From NCBI GenBank assembly GCA_902492995.1, contig CABUNR010000022.1, positions 1 to 22,476 on the forward strand: DNA of 22,476 bases, given 5' to 3'. Both the position numbers and the translations under genes were made by a program. Each line of letters starts with the position of its first letter. Within the stretch, counting starts at the first letter, position 1. Shown here piece by piece: positions 1-5,791 of the stretch. The notes beneath the pieces were generated by a model. The model was not told the origin of the DNA and searched no databases. It was given only the letters and a program-made list of their open reading frames with translations. This DNA is from OMSK01 sp902492995. GTDB taxonomy: Bacteria; Bacillota_I; Bacilli_A; RF39; UBA660.

Positions 1-1
1 A

Positions 2-772
2 AATAGTCATACAAATTTAAATAGTCATATGATGACAAATATGGAGTGGGGAGCAACTGCATACCTAACATATTCAAAGTATGGTAGATGTAATAGTTCT
101 ACATGTACAGAAGTTACTATAAATAATATAAATACAGGGTATTATGGAAAAAGTAAAGTTTTTTCTGGACAATTGGAATATGGAACAACCATAACAGGTT
201 GTGCTGCAAATACAGTATCAGAGGCTGTAGTATCAAATAGTAGTGATTGTGCAAATAAATACAACACAACTAAAGGATACTTAGCAAGTACAACAGGAAA
301 TATAACAGGAATATATGATATGAGTGGAGGTTCATGGGAATACGTCATGGGAGTATTAGAGGACTCTAATGGTAATTTATATTCTGGACATAGTAGTACA
401 TATAACAGTGGCTTTAAAGGATTATATGGTAACTCAGGTGGATCAAATACAAGTGGCTTAGATTTTCCAGATAAAAAATACTATAATTCCTATAAAAGAA
501 GTGATGCTATAGGTACTGATATCTGGTATAAATATGATTCAGGGAAATTAGGGGATGCTACAAAAGAAATTGCAAATACTAAATCAAATTCTTCAAATGA
601 AAAAGGTTTGTGGTTTAGTGATTGTGCAAATTTCGTTTCTCCTTCATATCCTTTCTTTGTTCGAGGTGCTAGTTGGCTCAATAATACTGGAGCAGGTATA
701 TTTGGTTTTGGTCGTAATGAAGGTTATTTAAGTAGCGGTCGTAATTCAACTCGTTCGGTGCTTGCATTTTAA
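2..772 (+). CDS. Surface/pilin-like protein with C-terminal FGE/C-type-lectin-like domain, 5'-truncated
   Basis: The reading frame is open to the left edge (first whole codon at base 2), so the N-terminus lies outside the window; the ATG at 29 is internal. The motif around MEWGA, AYL and SKYG, a Ser/Thr/Asn/Gly-rich middle, paired cysteines, a GGSWEYVMG segment and a tail FVRGASW...GAGIFGFG...TRSVLAF match the formylglycine-generating-enzyme/C-type-lectin fold that gut Firmicutes often attach to pseudopilin-like N-termini. By family knowledge such proteins are exported and sit on the surface. The last ~38 codons use CGT, CTC, TCG and GTG, unlike the AGA/TTA/ACA-rich remainder, and are dominated by NNT codons; see findings. 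No catalytic sulfatase-activating function is claimed. Followed directly by a terminator that overlaps the stop codon. Confidence 0.7.
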   Translation, partial: NSHTNLNSHMMTNMEWGATAYLTYSKYGRCNSSTCTEVTINNINTGYYGKSKVFSGQLEYGTTITGCAANTVSEAVVSNSSDCANKYNTTKGYLASTTGNITGIYDMSGGSWEYVMGVLEDSNGNLYSGHSSTYNSGFKGLYGNSGGSNTSGLDFPDKKYYNSYKRSDAIGTDIWYKYDSGKLGDATKEIANTKSNSSNEKGLWFSDCANFVSPSYPFFVRGASWLNNTGAGIFGFGRNEGYLSSGRNSTRSVLAF

Positions 773-800
773 AAAATACTTATAAAAAAGTATTTTTTTT
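771..800 (+). terminator. Rho-independent terminator of the surface-protein gene
   Basis: An AAAAATACTT arm pairs with AAGTATTTTT across a short AT loop and runs into eight T residues. It starts inside the TAA stop codon of the upstream gene. Confidence 0.85.
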
Positions 801-815
801 CGACATATTCCGACA
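799..815 (+). promoter_or_regulatory. Candidate tandem Spo0A boxes
   Basis: TTCGACA at 799-805 is the exact complement of the Spo0A box TGNCGAA, and TCCGACA at 809-815 matches 6 of 7. The two are in the same orientation exactly 10 bp apart, one helical turn. They lie just upstream of the -10 box of the gene at 858. This rests on motif matching; spore formation is supported independently by sspI in this window. Confidence 0.35.
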
Positions 816-836
816 AATATTTTATTTCTTAAAACA

Positions 837-842
837 TATAAT
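837..842 (+). promoter_or_regulatory. -10 box for the 140-aa gene
   Basis: TATAAT lies 15 nt before the ATG at 858 and only a few bases before the AAAGGTGAT ribosome-binding site. No good -35 hexamer is seen, which would fit an activator-dependent promoter. Confidence 0.5.
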
Positions 843-857
843 ATAAAAGGTGATTTT

Positions 858-1280
858 ATGTTTAAAAAAGAAGAAATAGAATTTATGAAAATATATATAT
901 CATTATTATATAAATATGGATATTGTTATTTTGATGTAAGAAAAGAATATTTAGATGAATATTTAAAACAATTAGAAAATTTAGTTGAATATAAAAAATG
1001 CTTTAAAAAATATAATAACTTAGAAAATATATTTAAATATGATGAAATAATGGATAATTATACAAATTTTATAAATTTAATACTTTATGTAACTAATTGT
1101 CCAAAATATTCATTTGAAGATGAAAAAGCAAATATAATAATGATTAAATATGATGATAAAATAATAAAGAAAAATTTAGAAAATGTTAAATATATTGATA
1201 TCAATATAGTAAATGATATAGTAAGTTATATGAGTGATTATATAAATCAAAACCTTAAAATAAAGATTTTTACAAAATAA
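858..1280 (+). CDS. Hypothetical protein, 140 aa
   Basis: Not recognised. It is an acidic/lysine-rich, Tyr- and Asn-rich, probably alpha-helical cytoplasmic protein with no signal peptide, no membrane segment and only three cysteines. The ATG has a good AAAGGTGAT Shine-Dalgarno 4 nt upstream. It is a single-gene unit: its own -10 box precedes it and a hairpin terminator follows at 1275-1306. The pair of Spo0A-like boxes upstream suggests, without proving, that it could belong to stationary-phase or sporulation regulation. Confidence 0.75.
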   Translation: MFKKEEIEFMKIYISLLYKYGYCYFDVRKEYLDEYLKQLENLVEYKKCFKKYNNLENIFKYDEIMDNYTNFINLILYVTNCPKYSFEDEKANIIMIKYDDKIIKKNLENVKYIDINIVNDIVSYMSDYINQNLKIKIFTK

Positions 1281-1306
1281 ACAATTGTATAGTTGTTTAT
1301 TTTTTG
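1275..1306 (+). terminator. Terminator overlapping the miaB promoter
   Basis: AAATAAACAA (1275-1284) pairs with TTGTTTATTT (1293-1302) around loop TTGTATAG, followed by a T tract. The loop also supplies the -35 hexamer of the next promoter. Confidence 0.8.
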
Positions 1307-1313
1307 TTATAAT
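1285..1313 (+). promoter_or_regulatory. miaB promoter
   Basis: TTGTAT (1285-1290), a 17-nt spacer and TATAAT (1308-1313), preceded by TG at 1305-1306 (extended -10). The transcript would begin at the AGGTG ribosome-binding site. Confidence 0.7.
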
Positions 1314-1329
1314 TTACTAGGTGATGTTT

Positions 1330-2754
1330 ATGTTAATACCAAATTTAAAGGAAGCAAAGGTAAGAACAAAAAGAGAATCTATTGTAAAAGAAAGTGAATA
1401 TAAAATAGATGATAATTTAAAAACAATAGGAAAAAATAAAAAATATTTTTTAAAAACATATGGATGTCAAATGAATGAACACGATTCAGAAAATATAAAA
1501 GCAATACTAGAAGAAATGTCATATGAAAGTACAGATGACATGGAACAAGCAGATTTAATATTATTAAATACATGTGCAATAAGAGAAAATGTACATAATA
1601 AAGTATTTGGATATCTTGGTAGAGCTAAAAATCTAAAAGAAAGAAAAAAAGATGTTATAGTGGGTATTTGTGGATGTATGGCTCAAGAAGAAGTAGTAGT
1701 AAATAAAATACTTAAAGAATATAAATGGATGGATATCGTATTTGGAACACACAATATATATAATTTACCAAATATATTAAATGAAGCAATAAAAAAACAA
1801 CAACTTGAAGTAGAAGTTTTAAGTTGTGAAGGAGATATCATAGAAAATATTCCCGTAAAAAGAGATTCAAAATATAAAGCATGGATTAATATTATGTATG
1901 GATGTGATAAATTCTGTACATATTGTATAGTTCCGTATACAAGAGGAAAACAAAGAAGTAGAAGAAAAGAATTTATATTAGAAGAAGTAGAAAAATTAGT
2001 AAAAGATGGATATCAAGAAGTAACCCTATTAGGTCAAAATGTAAATGCATATGGTAAAGATTTAGAAGAAAATTATAAAATGGAAAATTTACTTGAAGAT
2101 GTTGCTAAAACAGGAATAAAAAGAATAAGATTTGTAACAAGCCATCCATGGGATTTTACTGATAATATGATTAATGTAATAAAAAAATATGATAACATTA
2201 TGCCATATATTCATTTGCCACTTCAATCAGGTTCAGATAGAATTTTAAAATTAATGGGAAGAAGATATACAAAAGAATCTTATTTAGAACTATATCATAA
2301 ATTAAAAGAAGCCCTACCATATTCATCAATAACAACAGATATAATTGTAGGATTTCCAGGCGAAACAGAAGAAGACTTTAAAGAAACTTTAGATGTAGTA
2401 GAAAAATGCAAGTATGATAGTGCATTCACATTTATTTTTTCTGCAAGAGAAGGTACTCCAGCAGCTAAAATGAAAGATGATACACCACTCGTTGAAAAAG
2501 AAGAAAGATTACATAGATTAAATGAACTAATAAATAAATATTCAAAAGAAGCAAATTTAAAATATCAAAATAAAATTGTCCCCGTTTTAATAGAAGGAAT
2601 AAGTGAAAAAGATGATAATAAACTTATGGGATATACTGATACTATGAAACTTGTAAACGTAGTTGGAGATAAAAAATATATTGGCACAATACAAAATGTA
2701 GAAATAACAGATGTTAAAACATGGAGTATGGATGGAATTATAAAGGAGAGTTAA
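1330..2754 (+). CDS. miaB: tRNA-2-methylthio-N6-dimethylallyladenosine synthase MiaB
   Basis: Radical-SAM methylthiotransferase that converts i6A37 to ms2i6A37 in tRNAs reading UNN codons. It has the UPF0004 N-terminal domain with three cluster-binding cysteines (C46 in YGCQMNE, C82 in NTCAIREN, C116 in GCMAQEE), then the radical-SAM CxxxCxxC motif (C192, C196, C199 in GCDKFCTYC), and a C-terminal TRAM domain. Length 474 aa is slightly short of Bacillus MiaB. Start choice: the frame extends to a GTG at 1321 and an ATG at 1324, but both lie inside the AGGTGATG Shine-Dalgarno; ATG 1330 has the right spacing. A 40-residue gene follows one base after the stop, so the two are cotranscribed. Confidence 0.95.
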   Translation: MLIPNLKEAKVRTKRESIVKESEYKIDDNLKTIGKNKKYFLKTYGCQMNEHDSENIKAILEEMSYESTDDMEQADLILLNTCAIRENVHNKVFGYLGRAKNLKERKKDVIVGICGCMAQEEVVVNKILKEYKWMDIVFGTHNIYNLPNILNEAIKKQQLEVEVLSCEGDIIENIPVKRDSKYKAWINIMYGCDKFCTYCIVPYTRGKQRSRRKEFILEEVEKLVKDGYQEVTLLGQNVNAYGKDLEENYKMENLLEDVAKTGIKRIRFVTSHPWDFTDNMINVIKKYDNIMPYIHLPLQSGSDRILKLMGRRYTKESYLELYHKLKEALPYSSITTDIIVGFPGETEEDFKETLDVVEKCKYDSAFTFIFSAREGTPAAKMKDDTPLVEKEERLHRLNELINKYSKEANLKYQNKIVPVLIEGISEKDDNKLMGYTDTMKLVNVVGDKKYIGTIQNVEITDVKTWSMDGIIKES

Positions 2755-2755
2755 T

Positions 2756-2878
2756 ATGGCATTAAAAGCAGAAAATAAAGATAATTTAGAAAAATTAAAT
2801 GAATTATGTAAAGAAAATGGCATTGAAATAATTTTACCAAAAATAGAAAAAGAAAAGGAAGAAAAAAAGAAAAACTAA
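2756..2878 (+). CDS. Small lysine-rich protein, 40 aa
   Basis: ATG at 2756 follows the miaB stop by one base and has a strong AAAGGAG ribosome-binding site 7 nt upstream, inside the end of miaB. The product begins MALKAENKDN, contains one short hydrophobic stretch (GIEIILP) and ends in a Lys/Glu run (KEKEEKKKN). No family is recognised. The terminator stem 2853-2888 begins inside its last codons. The good ribosome-binding site and tight coupling to miaB argue that it is translated; the charged tail is low-complexity, so homology searches may miss it. Confidence 0.6.
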   Translation: MALKAENKDNLEKLNELCKENGIEIILPKIEKEKEEKKKN

Positions 2879-2891
2879 TCTTCCTTTTTTT
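2853..2891 (+). terminator. Terminator of miaB and mini-gene
   Basis: AAAAGGAAGA (2853-2862) pairs with TCTTCCTTTT (2879-2888), followed by a T run. The left arm is coding sequence of the 40-aa gene. Confidence 0.75.
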
Positions 2892-2913
2892 CATATAATA
2901 TATTGGTGATACA

Positions 2914-3516
2914 ATGTATTTAATTTCACATAGAGGAAATAATAAACATAAGTATATAGAAAATACATATGAAGCAATAAATTCTTCATTAAAAGAAAAA
3001 TATATAGATGGAGTAGAGTTTGATATAAGAAAAACAAAAGACAATAAATTTGTTTTAAGTCATTCAATGTTTAATAAAGAAAAAATAATAGAAAATAATA
3101 AATTAAAAGATTTAAAACTAGAAGAGTTAGAAAACACATTAAAAAAAATAAAAACAAATAAAATAATTATAATTGATTTAAAATATGAAAGATTTAAATA
3201 TAAAAAGTATGCATATTATTTAAATAAAATATTAAAAAAATACAAATACTTAAATATATATTTATGTAGTTTTAATTATGATTTAATATTATATATAAAA
3301 AAAAGATATAAATATAAATCAGGGCTTATAATATCTAACATATTAAATAAATGCAAAGATTATGATTCATTTGATTTTATATCAGTCAATTATAGAACAT
3401 ATAAACAATTTAAAAACGCATTAATGATATGGACAATAAATGATAAAACAACATTAAAAAAATATCAAAATGAAAAAATATATGTAATAACAGATAAACC
3501 ATATTTAAATAATTAA
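2914..3516 (+). CDS. Glycerophosphodiester phosphodiesterase family protein (minimal)
   Basis: GDPD-family TIM-barrel enzyme, expected to hydrolyse glycerophosphodiesters to glycerol-3-phosphate and an alcohol. Visible catalytic signature: H6-R7 (ISHRGNN), ENT at 16-18, E35 and D37 in GVEFD, and H50 in LSHS. The usual metal-ligand Glu of the EIK motif is replaced by Asp (IIDLK, D88). The C-terminal motif MIWTINDK...VITDKP matches the WT-N...TD-P end of the family. At 200 aa it is shorter than the usual ~240, with no signal peptide, so it is probably cytoplasmic. TATAAT at 2894-2899 and a GGTGAT site lie directly upstream; no terminator precedes the tRNA gene. Confidence 0.85.
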   Translation: MYLISHRGNNKHKYIENTYEAINSSLKEKYIDGVEFDIRKTKDNKFVLSHSMFNKEKIIENNKLKDLKLEELENTLKKIKTNKIIIIDLKYERFKYKKYAYYLNKILKKYKYLNIYLCSFNYDLILYIKKRYKYKSGLIISNILNKCKDYDSFDFISVNYRTYKQFKNALMIWTINDKTTLKKYQNEKIYVITDKPYLNN

Positions 3517-3526
3517 ATAAAAATTA

Positions 3527-3555
3527 TTGACATAAAAAAAAATATAATGTAAAAT
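3527..3555 (+). promoter_or_regulatory. tRNA-Ser promoter
   Basis: TTGACA (3527-3532), a 17-nt spacer and TAAAAT (3550-3555). It would start transcription about 8 nt before the mature tRNA. A nearer TATAAT at 3543 has the wrong (10-nt) spacing. Confidence 0.65.
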
Positions 3556-3569
3556 TAATATGTAAGTCT

Positions 3570-3660
3570 GGAGCAGTACTCAAGAGGCTGAAGAGGCGCC
3601 CCTGCTAAGGGTGTAGGTCGGGCAACTGGCGCGAGGGTTCAAATCCCTCCTGCTCCGCCA
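3570..3660 (+). tRNA. tRNA-Ser(GCU)
   Basis: Class II tRNA with a long variable arm. Acceptor GGAGCAG (3570-3576) pairs with CTGCTCC (3650-3656); the T arm is GAGGG/CCCTC (3633-3637 with 3645-3649) around TTCAAAT. The anticodon loop CTGCTAA gives anticodon GCT (3604-3606), which reads AGC and AGU. CCA is encoded (3658-3660). It is far more GC-rich than its surroundings, as expected of a structured RNA. Confidence 0.97.
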
Positions 3661-3670
3661 TTAAAAAAAT

Positions 3671-3695
3671 AAGGCTCGGTTAACGAGTTTTTTTT
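3671..3695 (+). terminator. Terminator after tRNA-Ser
   Basis: CTCG (3675-3678) pairs with CGAG (3684-3687) around GTTAA, followed by eight T residues. Confidence 0.75.
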
Positions 3696-3728
3696 ATACA
3701 TTATCCTTTACAAAAATATTTAAAAGAG

Positions 3729-3947
3729 GTGATTGGTATTTCAAACGAAGAATTTAAATATTATATAGAAAGTAGAAATAACACATTATCTATAGAAGAA
3801 TATATATATATAACAAGCTTTATTAATATCATATCATATGTAAGATATAATCATGATTTAAACATATTTGAAATAAGTACATATGATAATAATACATATA
3901 AAGTATTCATAAAAGAAAATGATAAAATAAAAAAAAGGGTTAATTAA
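3729..3947 (+). CDS. Hypothetical protein, ~70 aa, start codon uncertain
   Basis: Not recognised. It is a small, acidic, Ile/Tyr/Asn-rich protein beginning ISNEEFKYYIE and ending in a Lys/Arg tail. The only standard start is GTG at 3729, which lies inside the Shine-Dalgarno AGAGGTGAT and has no ribosome-binding site of its own. At the distance where neighbouring genes place ATG after GGTGAT stands ATT (3738). It may therefore initiate at ATT, as infC does in many bacteria, making 69 aa. It converges on the minus-strand lipoprotein gene, with the stop codons overlapping by four bases and a shared terminator. Confidence 0.55.
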   Translation: MIGISNEEFKYYIESRNNTLSIEEYIYITSFINIISYVRYNHDLNIFEISTYDNNTYKVFIKENDKIKKRVN

Positions 3948-3962
3948 TATAACTCTTTTTTT
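3930..3962. terminator. Bidirectional terminator between convergent genes
   Basis: AAAAAAAGGGTTA pairs with TAACTCTTTTTTT (one G-U pair) around ATTAATA. A-rich and T-rich flanks serve both strands; it spans the ends of the 3729 gene and the minus-strand lipoprotein gene. Confidence 0.75.
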
Positions 3963-4807
3963 AACATTTCAATATTTTCATTAACTAAACTAAAATAATC
4001 TTCATTTTCACTTCTTTGCTTATCAGTAAGATTGCTTAAGCTATTTATTTCAAGTAATTCAACTTTAGTATTATTAACTAAATCAGTAACAGTTTTATTA
4101 ACATCAGTACCATTTAATGTAAAAATATATTTAACAGTTTTATTTTGAATTAATCTCTTAGCATCATATAAATTTCTTTCACTTATACCATTATTATCTT
4201 CTAATGAAATAACTGTAAAACCATATTTTTCTAAAAATTTTAGAGCATTATTATCAGTAACAATAGTTTTGTGAGTAGCATTTTCATATATAACTTTTAA
4301 ATTTGCATCAACTTTAGAAATTTCAAGCTTTAAATTATCATAGTTATTATTTATTTCTTCTTTTAAATAATGATTAGATATATATTCAAGAAGACCATTT
4401 TTAATATTTCTAGATAACATTAAGAAATTAGAAGGGTCAAGCCATAATTCATCAATATCATAAGTGTATTCAATACTTTGACTAGCATCAATAATCATTA
4501 GATTTTTATTATATTTAACAAGCTTAGATAAATATGTTTCTTCTTTCCCTAAACCATTAAAGATAAAAAGTGAACCTTTAGAATAATCCTTTAATTGTTT
4601 ATCATTTAATTCATATTTTTTAATATTTGTTCCATCAGGATAAATACTTTTAATTTCACTATGATCTTTATAAAGCTTACTAGTAATATATTCTATAGGA
4701 TAAGAAGTAGTATAAATTGTTATATTTTCAAAATCATCTTTTTTAAAACAACCGGTTAATGAAAATAAAATAATAAAAGATAAAAATAAATAAATAATTT
4801 TTTTCAT
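3944..4807 (-). CDS. ZnuA/TroA-type (cluster 9) solute-binding lipoprotein, metal ligands missing
   Basis: Resembles the zinc/manganese ABC-transporter binding proteins. An N-terminal signal with lipobox LTGC (C20) predicts a membrane-anchored lipoprotein. The TroA-fold landmarks are visible but altered: the DPHxYE motif reads NIKKYE (Lys63 where His is expected), DPHxWLDP reads DIDELWLDP (Glu120), and the SHNA/HDAF motif reads DNNA (Asn186). All three canonical histidine ligands are thus absent. Length 287 aa is normal. It overlaps yidD by four bases (ATGA) with an AAGGAGG site inside yidD, so it is translationally coupled. No ABC ATPase or permease gene is nearby. It may bind a different ligand or none. 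Confidence 0.75.
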   Translation of the reverse strand: MKKIIYLFLSFIILFSLTGCFKKDDFENITIYTTSYPIEYITSKLYKDHSEIKSIYPDGTNIKKYELNDKQLKDYSKGSLFIFNGLGKEETYLSKLVKYNKNLMIIDASQSIEYTYDIDELWLDPSNFLMLSRNIKNGLLEYISNHYLKEEINNNYDNLKLEISKVDANLKVIYENATHKTIVTDNNALKFLEKYGFTVISLEDNNGISERNLYDAKRLIQNKTVKYIFTLNGTDVNKTVTDLVNNTKVELLEINSLSNLTDKQRSENEDYFSLVNENIEMLKKELY

Positions 4808-5025
4808 AAATCCTCCTTAGTAGGTACAGGATCATATCCACCCTTATTAAATGGGTTGCACCTTAATATTCTTTTAATTGTTAAAATTGTTCCTTTAATA
4901 AATCCATATCTTTCATAAGCCTCTTTAGAATAATTAGAACACGATGGACTAAATTTGCAACTTCCATGTGAACTAAAAGGTATTGATTGATATAAATTAA
5001 TCAAAAATATCATTATCTTTTTCAT
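4804..5025 (-). CDS. yidD: Membrane protein insertion efficiency factor YidD
   Basis: Small amphipathic inner-membrane-associated protein that assists YidC-dependent insertion. The family signature is clear: INLYQSIPFSSHG, then CKFSPSCSNYSKEAYERYG, then GTILTIKRILRCNPFNKGGYDPVP; the three cysteines are conserved and the usual CHP is CNP here. Length 73 aa is typical. There is no Shine-Dalgarno before the ATG, and the -10 box sits only 6 nt upstream, so the mRNA is probably leaderless. It is the first gene of a two-gene unit with the lipoprotein gene. Confidence 0.95.
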   Translation of the reverse strand: MKKIMIFLINLYQSIPFSSHGSCKFSPSCSNYSKEAYERYGFIKGTILTIKRILRCNPFNKGGYDPVPTKEDL

Positions 5026-5031
5026 AAAATA

Positions 5032-5060
5032 ATTATACTAAAAAAATAAATAATTGTAAA
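5032..5060 (-). promoter_or_regulatory. yidD promoter (leaderless)
   Basis: On the minus strand: TTTACA (5060-5055), 17-nt spacer, TATAAT (5037-5032). The expected start site coincides with the yidD ATG at 5025. Its -35 shares bases with the rnc -35 on the other strand. Confidence 0.75.
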
Positions 5061-5082
5061 TAAGATATTTATTTGCTATAAT
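5054..5082 (+). promoter_or_regulatory. rnc promoter
   Basis: TTGTAA (5054-5059), 17-nt spacer, TATAAT (5077-5082) with TG at 5074-5075 (extended -10). The predicted start lies at the AAGGTGAT ribosome-binding site, 11 nt before the ATG. Confidence 0.8.
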
Positions 5083-5099
5083 ATATAAAGGTGATTTAA

Positions 5100-5774
5100 A
5101 TGGAAATACTAGAAAAATTAAATATAAAAACAGATAACGAAAATTTATATAAAACAGCCCTTACACATACATCATATGCAAATGAACACGGAATAGAAAG
5201 TTATGAAAGATTAGAATATTTAGGAGATGCAGTACTAGAACTTGTTATGAGCGAATATTTATATAATAGTGGATTATATAAAGAAGGCGAAATGACAAAA
5301 TTAAGAGCACATTATGTATGTGAAGATGCGTTATATGAATATTCAATAAAACTAGGACTTAATGATTATTTAATGCTTGGTAATGGAGAAGAAAAAAACG
5401 GAGGTAAATATAGAAAAGCAATAGTAGCTGATATTTATGAAGCAATAACAGGAGCAATTTTTTTAGATAAAGGATTTTCTGCAGCTAAAGAATTTATATA
5501 TAAATCTGCAATACCTTTTGTAGTTAATAATTCATTTGAATTTATAAAGGATTATAAATCAGAATTACAAGAACTAGTTCAAACCGATAAAAGAAGTCTC
5601 GAATATAAAATAATAAAAGAAGAGGGACCAGCTCATGATAGAATATTTACAGCAGTAGTTATTGTTGATGATATAACATTTGGTCTTGGTGTATCACATA
5701 GTAAGAAAGATGCCGAACAAAAAGCTGCTAAAGATGCCCTTTTAAAAAGTGTTAAAAAAAGAAATTTAGATTAG
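5100..5774 (+). CDS. rnc: Ribonuclease III
   Basis: Double-strand-specific endoribonuclease for rRNA and mRNA processing. The catalytic domain (about 1-145) carries HTSYANE, the signature ERLEYLGDAVLELV (E36, E39, D43) and the second acidic pair in ADIYEAITGAIFLDKG (D111, E114). The C-terminal dsRNA-binding domain (about 150-220) runs DYKSELQE...KDAEQKAAKDALLK. Length 224 aa is normal. Start ATG 5100 has AAAGGTGAT upstream. Bacilli usually follow rnc with smc and ftsY; here a TPR protein follows 17 nt after the stop, so the partner is different. Confidence 0.97.
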   Translation: MEILEKLNIKTDNENLYKTALTHTSYANEHGIESYERLEYLGDAVLELVMSEYLYNSGLYKEGEMTKLRAHYVCEDALYEYSIKLGLNDYLMLGNGEEKNGGKYRKAIVADIYEAITGAIFLDKGFSAAKEFIYKSAIPFVVNNSFEFIKDYKSELQELVQTDKRSLEYKIIKEEGPAHDRIFTAVVIVDDITFGLGVSHSKKDAEQKAAKDALLKSVKKRNLD

Positions 5775-5791
5775 TATTAGGTGGTGATAAA

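Noticed and set aside
2751..3044. Minus-strand 97-codon frame
   Set aside because: Shadow of the GDPD gene and the 40-aa gene; Phe/Leu/Ser-rich antisense product without start signals.
3527..3548. TTGACA followed by TATAAT before the tRNA gene
   Set aside because: Spacing is only 10 nt; the TAAAAT seven bases further on gives the correct 17-nt spacer and was used instead.
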